A stretch of DNA of 64,000 nt, from the NCBI RefSeq assembly GCF_009389715.1, contig NW_024067666.1, positions 4,319,001 through 4,383,000 on the forward strand. Direction: 5' to 3'. Position 1 is the stretch's first letter. Every line of letters starts with the position of its first letter. The notes beneath the pieces are model-generated. The model worked only from the letters and a program-made list of their open reading frames with translations, searched no databases and was not told the origin of the DNA. A program made the translations under genes and the position numbers. Of this stretch, positions 41,502 to 53,900 are shown piece after piece. Source of the stretch: Phoenix dactylifera. Its lineage: Eukaryota; Streptophyta; Magnoliopsida; Arecales; Arecaceae.

Positions 41502-44500
41502 ATGAAGGCTACGGTGAAGGGGAGATACGAGGGGGACAAGAGCTCCACCTTCGCCGCCTTCGCCGTCAACGCCGGCGACCTCAAGCTCAAGGCCTCCATG
41601 ACCGATGCCACCTTTGTCCACGGCCCCTCTCTCAACGGCCTCGCTTTGTCCGTGGAGAAGCCTGGCTCCTTCATCATCGACTACAACGTCCCCAAGAAGG
41701 CATTCCTTCCATCCATCGATCCCTATCACAAGTTTTGATTTTTAGGATTAGGGTTTATGATTTTTATATGTAGTCTCTGGTCTTTGTTGGTTTGCTTTCA
41801 GGATGTTAGGTTTCAGTTCATGAACTCTGTGAGGGCTTTCGACAAGACGGTGAATCTGACGTACACTCATGCCCGCGTGGACAACCGGGTGGGCCTCGAC
41901 GGCTCGGTGGCGTTCGATCCGGCGAACAAAGTGTCGGTCAGCTATGCTCTGGGATCGGGGAATTGTAAGGTTAAGTATGTGTACACGCATGGGGTGCTAA
42001 GGCGGACAGTGCTGGAGCCGTGCTATGATGTGTCCAAGAACTCGTGGGATTTTGCGGTCACGAGGAAGTTTGACGGGGGTGATTCGCTTCGCGCTATCTA
42101 CCAAACATCATCGAAGAATCTTGGGCTTGAGTGGAACAGGGAATCGAAGCCCTATGGATCCTTCAAGGTAATCTGTTACTGAATTGGGATTGTTTACTTT
42201 AGGCAAAATTTGATTTTGAAGAGAAATGAATGGACGAGTTGATAAAATTCATGCTTATGCTCAAATTTTATTCACTTCATCTTGTTCCTGAGATCAGACT
42301 AGACTAGATGTTATCTATCATAATTGCAAATAAACACGAGAGAAATGTATAGTCTGTGATCAACTTTCTCATCAGCGGTAAAAAAAAAAAGTCAATGGGC
42401 TAGAACAAAGAAACTTCTGTAAAACAGGGCAGCACTCATGTTACATTCCAGATCCATATGTGGTCAATTGCAAATCCTAGAAAGAACAAGGAATGAAGGG
42501 GCAAAATGCTTATATCCACTGTTGCTCTGGTGACTCATATCTACACTTCAAGCAAATGGAAACACCCGGAAGATGGAAGAAGTAAAATAAATATATAAGT
42601 ACAAGAGAAGTAAAATAGATATATAAGTACAAGAGACAAAAGGAGGGAAGAAATATTCAAGGCTTTGGCCCATCAATTGGTATATCTATACAAGGTGTTT
42701 GTGTTCAGCCTAGGAGGCAAACAGAGGAATGAGAGGTGGATTAAGTTATTTCAGGATTGATTGGAGCAATCTAAATGGTTAAAGAGGCGTTGGGGCTTGA
42801 TTGGATCCATTAAGGTTAGAATAGAGATTTTAGTATTTGATGGAATGACCCTAATTTAGGTTACAAGAAAGATTTTAGGATGATGGAATGGCCCTAGGAT
42901 CAATTTGAAGGTGGACTGTTATACACAAGTGAGTCCGTGGTGGGAATTGCTAACACAGGCACACATGTAGAACTGCACCTTTATGGTGCTTAAGTTGTTC
43001 TATGCTAATATGTCACTTTCTAGAGAGGGGGATTTAGATAGCTTTCACATCATGAGCCAAATTAACAAATCCTGAGCGTATTCTTGCAGCCAAATTAACA
43101 CTAATATTAAAAGTAATAATAATAAAGAGCGTGAAGAATCAACTCAAAATAACGTAAAGTGACTCATGATACCTGCATCCTCCACAATATCTTACTAATC
43201 ATGGAAGGGCAGCTAGGTGGTAGCAAAACTTCTGTGCTTAGTTTGTTCTAGGCAACTATTTTACAGATTGGACATGATATGTTGTTTCAAAGATTACATA
43301 TTTAGAAGGATTCTTCTTATAAGTATTATATTTGGTTTTAAAGATATGGTGCTTGCTTCAAATCCTACTATCATGGAGTGGATTTATGATTCTGTATATT
43401 CACAGGGTTCTGATAACAACCTCTTTACTTGAATTGTTAACTCTTGTAATCCCTTTTCTCATTATTTTATCCACTCTATATCAGTTCCTGCTAGTGAGAT
43501 CTGAGAGTTGTTTTAATGATAGTGATAAGATCAAATTTATGGCTCGGTTAAATGATTGAAGTTTTAAAAATGAAATAAGTTTGTAGGCAGAATAGTGCCC
43601 TATGAGTGATATGGAGTTGGCAAGCTAGAAAAGGGTACAAGTGAGAACCTTAGAAATAGCTTAAGATGCATCATGCATGTGTAAAAGATACTTAAACCGA
43701 GGCAAAATAAAGATTCTCTTTCATATGTTGCAAAGATCAGAGGCAGCCCAAGTAATCCATGAGAGCGAGTCGTGTTATTAACTAGGGGGTCTGAAATGAA
43801 GAATCAAAGACCAGACAAAATTACTTCAGATGTTGGCAGATAGTTATCGAGGAATCCTAAAGCGATGAATGGTATGTTATATGTGGAATGAATCATTAGT
43901 CTCTTGATAAATGGGATAATGGGTTTAGTGGGAAAATTAATGTCTATCATTCAATGGGTTATTCATGTTTATACATGCAGCAGCAGCAACCTCCCTCTCC
44001 TTCTCTCCCACCCGACTTCTGAAGTTGTCATATAGATCTTGTTGAATGTACAATCCGCTTACTGCTGTGGTGTTTCCACAAGTATAACCAACTCAATCTG
44101 CCTTTCTGACTAATTAATTTGTTGTGTTTTGGTAGAGCCCACCTGTAGGATTGTCTAAATCTGCCTTTCTGTTTTCTGGAGGAGGCCAAGTTGATTGAGG
44201 TTTACACTGTACATTTTTCTGAGATCATGTGGTTTTTTTAATTATTGGATCTGCAAGAGCTCCATTTACCCCAAATGAACCATTATGCATCGTATAGCAA
44301 ATAGATAAGATTCATCTAATGTTGATCAATATTGAGTACATTTTTGATGTTTTGTGAATCATATCTGGTCGTAGAAATAATCAACTCAACCTCAGTCAGA
44401 AAGCACCATACAAGAGTCTCCTCTCTTTGTTTGTCTCTGATATATCACTTGATGCACTTGATGTGTTTTTCTGCTTTTCTTTTCAATGCATGATAAATTT

Positions 44501-44604
44501 TGTGCTTTTTGTTTTTTCTGCAGATTTCCACATCATTCAATCTGGCAGAGCAAAAGAAGGTTCCAAAAATAATAGCTGAAAGTACATGGAATTATGAAAT
44601 GTGA
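41502..44604 (+). CDS. OEP24: Outer envelope pore protein 24, chloroplastic (OEP24)
   Basis: OEP24 is a beta-barrel channel in the outer envelope of plastids that passes phosphorylated sugars, ATP, phosphate and dicarboxylates. Three exons, 41502-41699, 41802-42167 and 44524-44604, give 214 residues, matching the usual 213 or so. Family signatures are [98 protein letters not shown] and the ending [12 protein letters not shown]. There is no cleavable transit peptide, as expected for this barrel. Exon 1 ends NVPKK with a GC donor (AAG|GCATTC); no GT nearby keeps the conserved VPKKDVRF segment. The second intron is 2.36 kb with no recognisable element. The first exon is GC-rich. A copia element sits about 450 bp downstream of the stop. 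Confidence 0.93.
42168..44523 (+). other. Long second intron of OEP24
   Basis: A GT-AG intron of 2356 bp. A short duplicated phrase containing AAGTACAAGAGA appears near 42595-42635. No nested gene or clear transposon is seen. Confidence 0.6.
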
Positions 44605-45052
44605 TCTTATAGCTCACCCATGCCCATGGGTTCTTTAATCAAACAATTTTTGTTGTCAACCTTCTTTAAAATTTAGTTACCAAATTTTCTTTGTTAAGGT
44701 TGTTATTTTGCCAAGGCATGAGTTTGAAGAGATAAAGACTTTGCATCTGCCTAGGAACAAAATTCAGACTTTTTATTTTTTTTATTGCTTTGAATTCATT
44801 TTGTTGATTAAAGGACGAAACATGAGCTTAGATTCGGTGCATGGTATAACAATAATTTTTCTAAATCCAGTTGGCATATTTGTGCAAGAATTGTTGGACT
44901 TCTCTATTTGTTGATCATGAAATTTACCAAAGAGGGTCGTCATGCAAACTTCTGCAGCATTCAATCATGTTGTCTGCAATTCTACAATAGCTCAGCTAGT
45001 AATTTAAAGTTTGTTTTTCGTAGGGATGCATAAAATGAATAAACTCATGTTT

Positions 45053-45057
45053 CCCAT
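45053..45057. repeat. Target-site duplication CCCAT (left)
   Basis: CCCAT precedes the left copia LTR and recurs at 49969-49973 directly after the right LTR. Confidence 0.9.
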
Positions 45058-45330
45058 TGTTAACGTATCTGGAGATGCTGATGCATTTCCTTATTCCTCG
45101 GTACCTGAATATTTGAACTCTGAACATATCACATATTCCAGCTCATCTCCTAAAGACTCTCTGATGGATTAGTTCAAAGATCTCAATACTTGTATCTAGT
45201 TTTTGTAATCTGTTTGTTATGCAAATCTGTTTGTTATGCAAACTCAAAGTCCCTATAAATATACATGAATAGAGCACCATCGGGAAAACTGAACATCAAA
45301 ACATTTTTCCAGAATCTGTGTATTCTTTCA
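45058..45330 (+). repeat. 5' LTR of the copia element
   Basis: 273 bp with TG/CA ends. CTATAAAT at 45253-45260 is a plausible promoter TATA, preceded by a doubled CTGTTTGTTATGCAAA word. Confidence 0.95.
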
Positions 45331-45342
45331 TGGTATCAGAGC
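45331..45342 (+). other. Primer binding site of the copia element
   Basis: TGGTATCAGAGC complements the 3' end of plant initiator tRNA-Met and abuts the 5' LTR, as is usual for plant copia elements. Confidence 0.9.
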
Positions 45343-45385
45343 TATATATAAGCCTACGCTTTTAGATCCTACTTGTGTTTCACCA

Positions 45386-48300
45386 ATGGCCATCTCTACT
45401 GACAATGCTTCCGCTGATGTGTTCGTTCCTCCGAATGTTGGCGGTATGATTTCCGTCAAATTGGATGGTGAGGCAACCTATCTGCCATGGTCTTCACAAT
45501 TTATTCCTGTTCTCAACTACAATTCACTGATGGGCTTCGTTGATGGTTCTGAACCGAGCCCTCCTCAATTTCTTCCTCCTTCTGCCGGGCAGACTACTAG
45601 TGATATTAACCCGGCCTATGTCTTGTGGCATCGCAAGGATCAGTTTGTTTTGTCTCTGATTCGAGCCACCCTCTCTCCTAAACTTTTGTCTACTGTCTAC
45701 GGTTTCACCACTGCTCAACAGGTCTGGACCTCTCTGTCTCATCGCTTTGCTTCTCAATCTCGCACTCGCATTAACAACTTGCAGCGTCAACTGCGAAGCT
45801 TGCGACTAGACAACCGTACTTGCTCTGAATTCTTGGCCTATGCCAAGTGTCTTGCTGACCAGCTCTCCTCTGCTGGTAAGCCGTTTGATGAAGAAGAACT
45901 GGTGTCCATTCTTTTGGGTGGTTTAAGTGCAGCATATATTCCTTTTCATAATTCTATCAGCATTGCTACTAGGGACAAACCTATGTCCTTTGATGCTTTT
46001 CAAGAAGAATTGCTTGCGTTTGAAGCTCTACTTGACTCTCATCAGAAATCTGCTTCTCCTGAGCATTCATTTGCCTTTGCTGCTCGCCACCTTTCTCAAC
46101 CTTCCACCCGTGGCAATGGCAGGTTTAAGCCCCCTTACAAATCTGGTGCCTCTTCATCCCACTCGGGTGCTCCTTTGCTGCCCATGCCCCAATTCTCACC
46201 ACCATCCAGCGACACCATTAATCCAAGAGCTTGTCAAATTTGTGGGAAATTGAGTCATCGTGCCCTGGATTGTTTTCACAGGTTTGACTTCTCCTATCAA
46301 GGCAGGCATCCGCCACAAACTCTAGCTGCTATGGTTGCTCAACTGAATGATGCTTTTCTAGCAAAACTCAATGATACTTCTAGTGGTGGAATTTGGTATG
46401 CGGACAGCGGTGCAAATAAGCATATTACTGCAAATTTGGAACACCTCTCCCTGAAGCAGCCGTACACAGGAGGTGACAATATTGCTGTCGGCAATGGCAC
46501 TGGCTTACAAATTGCTCACACTGGTTCTGTCCTTATCAACACTCCTTCAAATCTTTCCATGCCTCGTGTCTTTCACTGTCCTCAGGCCTTTGCCAATCTC
46601 TTGTCAATTAACCAGTTTTGCATTGATAACAATTGTTACTTCATACTTACTGGTACTCATTATTTTGTTCATGATGTGCAGACGGGCAAGATGCTACTCC
46701 AGGGAAAGAGTGAAGGTGGCCTTTATCCAATTCAGCTGCGGAAGGATTCTTCACTCACACATGGTCCGTTTACTGCTTTTCTTGGTATCAAAGTCCCTGT
46801 TTCAATTTGGCATTCTAGATTAGGACATCCGTCCCCTCCTATTGTTTCCAGAATAATTAAGGATTTCACCTTACCTGTTAGTGGATCCTTAAAAGACATA
46901 GGTGTTTGTGTTCCCTGTCAGTTAGGTAAACACAAACAGCATCCTTTTCATGAATCTAGTCGTCTGTCAACTTGTCCTCTTGCTCTTATTCATTCGGACG
47001 TATGGTCTTGTTCCACCCGTTCCAATGGTGGTTGTATTGCTTATGTTTTATTTATTGATGATTTTTCGCGATTCACTTGGGTTTATCCATTGCAATCCAA
47101 AGCTGACGTATATTCATGCTTTATCCGATTTAAATTATTAGTTGAAAATCAATTTTCCATGAAAATTAAACAACTACAATCGGACAATGGTGGTGAATAT
47201 ATCTCAGCTCGTTTTAAACAGTTCTTGGCTGACAATGGTATCCTCCAACGTTTAAGTTGTCCTTACACAGCTCAACAAAACGGATTAGCAGAACGAAAAC
47301 ACAGACACATAATGGACATGGGTTTATCTCTCCTTGCCCAATCTGGTCTTCCCATGGAATTTTGGGTTGATGCATTTTTAACCTCCACGTTTTTAATCAA
47401 TCGCTTACCCACTCCAGTTTTGGATCATTTATCTCCTTTTTTTAAACTTTTCGGAAAACAACCAGATTACTCTTTTCTACGTACCTTTGGGTGTGCATGT
47501 TACCCTCTTTTACGTCCTTATGCCTCTCATAAACTCACGTTCCGTAGCAAGCAATGCATTCTCCTCGGTTATAGCTCCAGTCATCAAGGGTATCGATGTT
47601 TTGATCCTGTCACAAAACGTGTCTACATATCCCGTCATGTTGTGTTTGATGAAGGATTGTTTCCCGCTTTGGATAATTCCACTCACTCGGCCTCCACTAC
47701 ATCTCGCCCGTTGCCTCATGACTCTGGTGAGCTTCCTGTTGGCCCTCCAACACTACCAGGTAATGATCCTTTGAATTCTTCTCCTCCTTTATTTTCTCCT
47801 ACTATTTTTCTTACTCATAACCCTCTTACGTTGCCTATTAGCCCTACCACTGAACCTCCCCATATTTCTATTACCTCTCCTACTATATCCCCACCACCAA
47901 ATCTAGGCCCTATCGAATCCTTGACCCCTCCTCCTACCAATAATGACTCAGCTGCTTCACATGAGTCATCTCCTACAGACAACCAACTTCACCCTACCAC
48001 TTCTCCAGCTAATATCAATTCACTTGTGCCCCGTGCTATTACACGTTCACAAACTGGCAGTCTTCGTCCTAAACTTTTTCCGGATTACCATGTTTATTAT
48101 TCTACTCGTCATCCCCTCAAAGCCCTGCATACTGTCACCTTACCCCCTGAGCCGACATGCTTTTCTAAGGCAGTGCAATCACCGGAGTGGCGTGCTGCGA
48201 TGGGAGAGGAGTTTGATGCGTTGATTGCTAATGGTACCTGGTCTCTTTGTCCTAGGCCCTCTCATCATAATGTTGTTCGTAATAAATGGGTTTACAGGAT

Positions 48301-49810
48301 TAAACAGAAGCAGGATGGCTCCATTGACCGCTTCAAAGCAAGACTTGTGGCGAAAGGATTTGATCAGTGCAGTGGTGTTGATTTCACTGAGACTTTTAGT
48401 CCAGTAATCAAACCTTCCACAGTCCGGGTTCTTTTGACATTGGCTGTTCAGTTTGATTGGGGTATTCATCAACTGGACGTTTCTAATGCCTTTTTGAATG
48501 GTGTCTTAACAGAGGAAGTATATATGGAGCAGCCTAAGGGCTTTATGGATCCTCAATATCCAGATCATGTGTGTCGCTTACACAAGGCTTTGTATGGCCT
48601 TAAACAAGCACCTCGTGCTTGGTTTACCAGACTTCAGGATTCTCTTCTTGAGTTGGGCTTCTTCTGCTCAGCGGTGGACTCTTCTCTCTTTTTGTATCAT
48701 CTTCGTGATGTTCATATCTTTGTTCTAGTATATGTCGATGATATACTAGTTACTGGCTCTCACCCTTCGGTTATTTCATCTATTATTGCCAGCCTTCAGA
48801 AGGAGTTTCGGCTAAAGGATCTTGGTCAGTTAAATTTTTTTCTTGGCATTCAGGCTTTTCGTGACTCTGATGGTATTCACTTACGCCAATCAAAATATAT
48901 TAGTGATCTTTTGAGTCGTGCTCGCATGGTGGGTGCTAAGCCCATTGCCTCTCCATGTATTATTGGCTCTAAAATGTCCACTTTGGATGGTGATTTGCTT
49001 GTTGATGATGATGTTACTGAATATCGAAAAATTGTGGGGGCATTACAGTATTGCACACTCACACGACCTGACATTTCCTACTCAGTTAACCAGTTGTGTC
49101 AACACATGCATCGCCCTTCAACGACTCATTGGTCTGCTGCTAAACGTGTTCTACGGTACCTTAAAGGAACCATAAATTATGGTATCTGGTTTTCGAAGGG
49201 TTCTCTCCATCTTCAAGCATTTTGTGATTCTGATTGGGCTGGTAATCCCGATGATCGCCGATCTACCTCTGGCTATGGTGTTTTCTTTGGTCCCTGCTTA
49301 GTTTCATGGTCTGCCAAGAAACAACCTGTGGTTTCCCGGTCAAGTACCGAGGCTGAATATAGATCTCTTGCTCTTGCCACAGCAGAGTTGTATTGGTTAA
49401 GGATGCTCCTGCGCGAACTTCAGCTCCCCTTGTCTTCCACTCCTGTTCTATGGTGTGACAATGTGAGTGCCATCTCCTTGGCTTCCAATCCTGTATTTCA
49501 CGCTCGTACAAAACATGTGGAGGTGGATTTCCATTTTATCAGAGAAAAAGTTGTCAATGGCGACATTACTGTGAAATATGTCAGTACTCATGATCAATTG
49601 GCAGATCTGTTCACCAAGGGACTTACTACTCATCGGTTCTCTTATTTGCGAGGCAAGCTGATGGTGCTTCCACCCCCGCTCAGCTTGAGGGGGGCTGTTA
49701 ACGTATATGGAGATGCTGATGCATTTCCTTATTCCTCGGTACCTGAATATTTGAACTCTGAACATATCACATATTCCAGCTCATCTCCTAAAGACTCTCT
49801 GATGGATTAG
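45386..49810 (+). mobile_element. gag-pol polyprotein of the copia element
   Basis: A single 1474-residue frame. The gag part ends with the zinc knuckle CQICGKLSHRALDC. Protease shows WYADSGANKHIT. Integrase has the HHCC region (HSRLGHP to CVPCQLGKH) and the core around SDVWSCSTRSNGG, FIDDFSRFTW and QSDNGGEY. Reverse transcriptase shows KARLVAKGFDQ and the active site YVDD (48731-48742). RNase H shows CDSDWAGNPDDRRSTSGY and STEAEYR, ending with WCDN and TKHVEVDFHFI. The 3' end of the frame runs across the purine tract into the right LTR, so the last few dozen residues are LTR-encoded. Polyprotein processing by the element's own protease is the family norm. Confidence 0.95.
49685..49695 (+). 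other. Polypurine tract of the copia element
   Basis: TTGAGGGGGGC directly precedes the 3' LTR. Confidence 0.8.
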
Positions 49811-49968
49811 TTCAAAGATCTCAATACTTGTATCTAGTTTTTGTAATCTGTTTGTTATGCAAATCTGTTTGTTATGCAAACTCAAAGTCCCTATAAATAT
49901 ACATGAATAGAGCACCATCGGGAAAACTGAACATCAAAACATTTTTCCAGAATCTGTGTATTCTTTCA
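49696..49968 (+). repeat. 3' LTR of the copia element
   Basis: 273 bp, nearly identical to 45058-45330, followed by the CCCAT duplication. Confidence 0.95.
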
Positions 49969-49973
49969 CCCAT
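49969..49973. repeat. Target-site duplication CCCAT (right)
   Basis: Matches 45053-45057. Confidence 0.9.
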
Positions 49974-50636
49974 TTGCATGAATTCAAGGCCTTTGGCGGA
50001 TCGTGACTTGATTCTTAGATAACTCCATATAGATGGCATAGGACTGGTTCGACCATGATGATTCAATCCTCTTTCTCACTGATACGTGCCTCCCAAGACA
50101 TTTTGGCAACTGACTAGATATGTTCATTTTATTGGTACTGTAACAACTCAGGACTTTATTCAAAAAAGCTAGCATTTATTTTTCGTAGGGATGTTCTCTT
50201 ATGGACCTTTATGAACAACAATTCAATGGTGGTGAGGAGAGGGTGGATGAGATTTAATTATTTCTAGCACATAGACATATTGGAATGAGGTGAAATTTGA
50301 GCCTAGATTATTTTACGATAATGTTTGATCGGAAGGAGTTGGACTTTGAAATAGGTGCGAAAATGAATAATTTCTATTTTAGTTTTTTGGTTGGAGAAAT
50401 ATTCCGGTTCGAGAAAGGAATAAGGATGCTTTAACCTCTCAAAATTCAATTCCAATTCTTTCCTGATATTCAATCCTATTTCGATTACAATTCTGATTTG
50501 AGGCACAAACCAAACTCGTTAGGAAATCTGACCTTTTTAAGTACTATTTCAATCCATTCCGATTTCAATTATGGATCTAATTTCAGTGATGGATCAAATG
50601 CTTTTAATTTGTGAAGACTTGCATTTATCCCTTTTC
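49974..50636. other. Intergenic, between the copia element and the Claspin-like promoter
   Basis: No gene is supported. 50340-50570 contains many ATTCCAATTC/GATTTCAATT-style words on both strands, like the ends of degenerate plant DNA elements, but I see no terminal inverted repeats or target duplication to prove one. Confidence 0.4.
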
Positions 50637-50863
50637 GATCAACGACCATTCCTCAACATGTTAACACGGGGCTTGAATGAATCAAGCGAGCAATCCCACG
50701 GCGGTAAGCTTACCGGGATGTTCGGGTTCGCCAAAGCCATCCCGTCGATCAACGGTCAATGACCATTCCGCAACATGCTAACGCGGGACAAAAATGAATC
50801 AGGCGAGCAATCCCACGGCGGTAAGCTCACCGGGATCTTCGTGTTCGCCAAAGCCATCCCGCC
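50637..50863. repeat. Tandem duplication (about 110 and 117 bp) upstream of the Claspin-like gene
   Basis: Units from 50637 and 50747 share GATCAACG, GACCATTCC, CAACATG, GCGAGCAATCCCACGGCGG, TAAGCT(T/C)ACCGGGAT and TTCGCCAAAGCCATCCCG. It ends about 130 bp before the ATG at 50996, so it probably lies in the core promoter or leader. Confidence 0.88.
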
Positions 50864-50995
50864 GCTTTGGCGCCAAAGCTTTTAGAATTCTAATCTGCCC
50901 GCCTCTTTCTCGTATATCTTCCCTTCCTTCCCTGTTTCGCCGCGCTTGGGAGCATCCGACCTCCACATCGTCTCCTTTCCACAGCTCGAAGGGGA

Positions 50996-53900
50996 ATGGA
51001 GAGCTTCGAGGACGCCCCCCTCCTCCCTTTCTACGAAGAACCCTCCTCACCCATCCCTCAGCGAAAGCTGAAACGCCTGAGGAAGGCATCCGGACCTAGG
51101 GTTTCCGATCCGCCGATCGCTCCAACCCTAGATCCCGATCCCTCTTACCATTCCGCTTCCGAGGATCTCCCTGATGCGCGAGAGGTGCCGGATTTGGAGG
51201 GATCCGCGGCGGATGCGGTCGATCCGGCGCCTGCATCAGAGGATTTGGGCAAGGGAATGGCTTCTGACGACGAGCTCGATCCTTTGTTTCCAGACCCGAG
51301 GGATGCATCTAAATCCTGGCAGCCTCGGGACATGGAAGAAGGAGAAGAAGCAGAAGAATGGTGGGGGGGTTCCTCTTGGGGAGGAGAGAGTGGAAGAATT
51401 GGAATGGGGGGAATAATGGATGATCTGAGGAAGGAGAGATCGGCAAAGAAGCGGCTGAATTTGGAAGGGGAAGAAGATATCACGGAGAAGAAGAAAAAGA
51501 AGAAGAAGAAGAAGTCTGGTGAGTTGGCCGGCCAGGAAGGCAGACCAGAAGAATCCATTCGAGAGAAGAGAAGACTTGAGAAGGTGGCGATTTTTTGGAT
51601 ATATGTATTTTTTATTTCAGTAGGAAAAATTTTCTGGGTTTTATTTGTTGTTGACCTACTTTTCCATTTTGTTCCACAGGAGAGGATGGCTAATCTGGAG
51701 CAAATTCATGCTGAATCTCAGAGACTGTTGCGCGGTATATGCAATCCTGTTTCTCCTTTTCTTTTTCCAGTTTGTTCAGTTCGATCTTCACCCTAAAGTC
51801 CAGGAGACCTAAAACGTCATATTTTTATTATTATATCTATATTGGTGCCTTTTAATCAGTAAGACGAAGACGATAAGCTAATAATTTTTTTTTATCTATT
51901 TCATTTTGAGGCAGAAACTAGAGATGCTTCATTTAAACCTGTGCCTCTTGTTCAGAAGCCGATATCATCTGTTTTGGAGAAGATCAGGCTAAGGAAGTTG
52001 GAAGTATCAAAAAAGTGAGTCATCAAATCCATTTTTGCTATTATGTAAATACCAAATTTTGCAATATTCATGTCAAATGCTGGAAAAAAGTAAACTATTG
52101 GAAATTACCACTGATTGCAGACCTAGCGTTCTCTATCATTCTGATTCTATTGCTGATACTGATTGTTCTGCGGCTGAGATGTCTCACGTCTCTGATCTAT
52201 CTGGGTCTAATAATGGGAAGGAAAACAATGAGACATCAAAAATGGTACGTCTCCTTCCTCCCCAAAAATGCTATGTCTCTGTATGTTTTTTTCAAACATT
52301 TCTTTATGTGTGAGAAAGCATGAAAAGTTGTTTTTTGTAAACTACTTTCCCAAGAACTATCAATATCATAGAAGTAGTTGTACAGTTGCAGGATGATGCT
52401 GTCCAAGCTATGGATGGTGACAGCAGTGCAAGTTTTCTGAGCTGCCATGAGAATGTTACCTATAGCAAGGTTATCAATTGTGTTGGTGGATCTCTATTTT
52501 TTTAAAAAAAATTATTTAAATAATGTGGACAAAGAAAGGAGGCTTCACACTAGACTTCAGTATTTGCCAACCATTTATCCGCCTTATGTCAGTTTGTTTT
52601 CCTATTAGAAGACACTAAATGGCATGCTCAAATCAAATGGCTGTACTTCATATACGTGTTAGAAATTTTTACTTCACGCTATTGAGCTTTATTTTAATGT
52701 GCACATCATCCTCAGATTTATTGCTCTTTTGTAACATTAAACATCACTTTTATTTGAAGGTGATAGGTGAATTTATCATACTAAACAGGAGGTACCATTG
52801 TTTATATTATTTCCTGATAATAGTGTTATGCAGTAGGATGAGTTAATATAATGGTCTAAAATTTAATAGAACCAGCTAGTGTATGTACAGCAATGCCGGT
52901 GAAGTAACATTATCATTGACTGCAATAAAGACTGATGATAAAGAAGTTTCATGAGACATGGTATACAGAATAATCGAGAGATGGTTAAAGATATATTTAC
53001 GAGTTATAATCAGATATGCAATATAGAGACTCTTCTAAAATGTCATGTCAAGTAAACTTCCCTTAAGACCTGGGGGAATATGTAAGATGGCAACAAGGTA
53101 TGCGTGTTGTATGATTCAAAATGTTGAGCAATAGAGAGAGTCCAAGCACGTAAGGTGAGCATGTCTGAGCTGAGATTATTGAGCTGAGGGAAAAGTAAGC
53201 AAACTGTGGGCAGAGTGATGGAGAACTATTAGATATATCATGGGTGTGCACAACAAAGGTTTGAGGGGGCTTTCTATGGTGGAAGGTTCAAATTTGTGTT
53301 GTACATCAGATGAAAATATAGTGACACAGGTGGAAATTTTTGAAGAAGTTGGAATATCTTGAACAAATATAAATGTTTTTTGAATGTAAATATGTGGTTA
53401 ACAGACTTTTTGAGTGTGGTGGTGTAACGAACTAGGACCTTACCCAAAAAGGTTAGCTGGAACGTATTATTTGGGTTTGTTAGTCATGTATAAGTATCCA
53501 AAGTCTTTTTAGCGCATAGTCAATGTAGGACTAAAGACATGCCTGCATCGATTCTTATATACTCCACCCATTTAATCTTTGATGTCCTTGCTAGACTAAG
53601 GGTTTAAATTCACTCAAATTCAATCACAAACCATCATGATTGGCATGTGGTCAACCCTAAATAGGCCTATGTTGCAATAAGTACCCAAGATCAAGGTATG
53701 TTGTCTTGGTACTGGACTCCGTACCAGCGTCATACTATCACTTGGTCGGTACGATGCAAGGTTGGTTTGCATACCGAGTATCGATACGCCCTTCATATCA
53801 TGTACCAGTACCAAATCGGTATGGTACGGTACGCCTTGTATCGTCTGGTCTGATATGGTATGGCAAACTTTGCCCAAGATCTTTCTAGCGCATAGCTAAT

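Larger units (their letters stand above)
45058..49968 (+). mobile_element. Ty1/copia LTR retrotransposon, looks whole and young
   Basis: The element is 4911 bp and flanked by CCCAT duplications. Its two 273-bp LTRs (45058-45330 and 49696-49968) show about one difference, so insertion is recent, probably well under one million years at grass-like rates. A primer site TGGTATCAGAGC (initiator tRNA-Met type) begins right after the left LTR, and a purine tract AGGGGGG lies just before the right LTR. One long open frame encodes gag-pol in copia order (protease, integrase, reverse transcriptase, RNase H). Small size and short LTRs suggest the Ale/Retrofit lineage, less certainly. It lies between OEP24 and the Claspin-like gene, in OEP24 orientation. 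Confidence 0.95.

Noticed and set aside
45927-48407. Many secondary frames within the copia gag-pol
   Set aside because: They are shadows of the single long polyprotein frame.
50340-50570. Possible degenerate DNA transposon with ATTCCAATTC-type ends
   Set aside because: No paired terminal inverted repeats or target duplication could be made out by eye.
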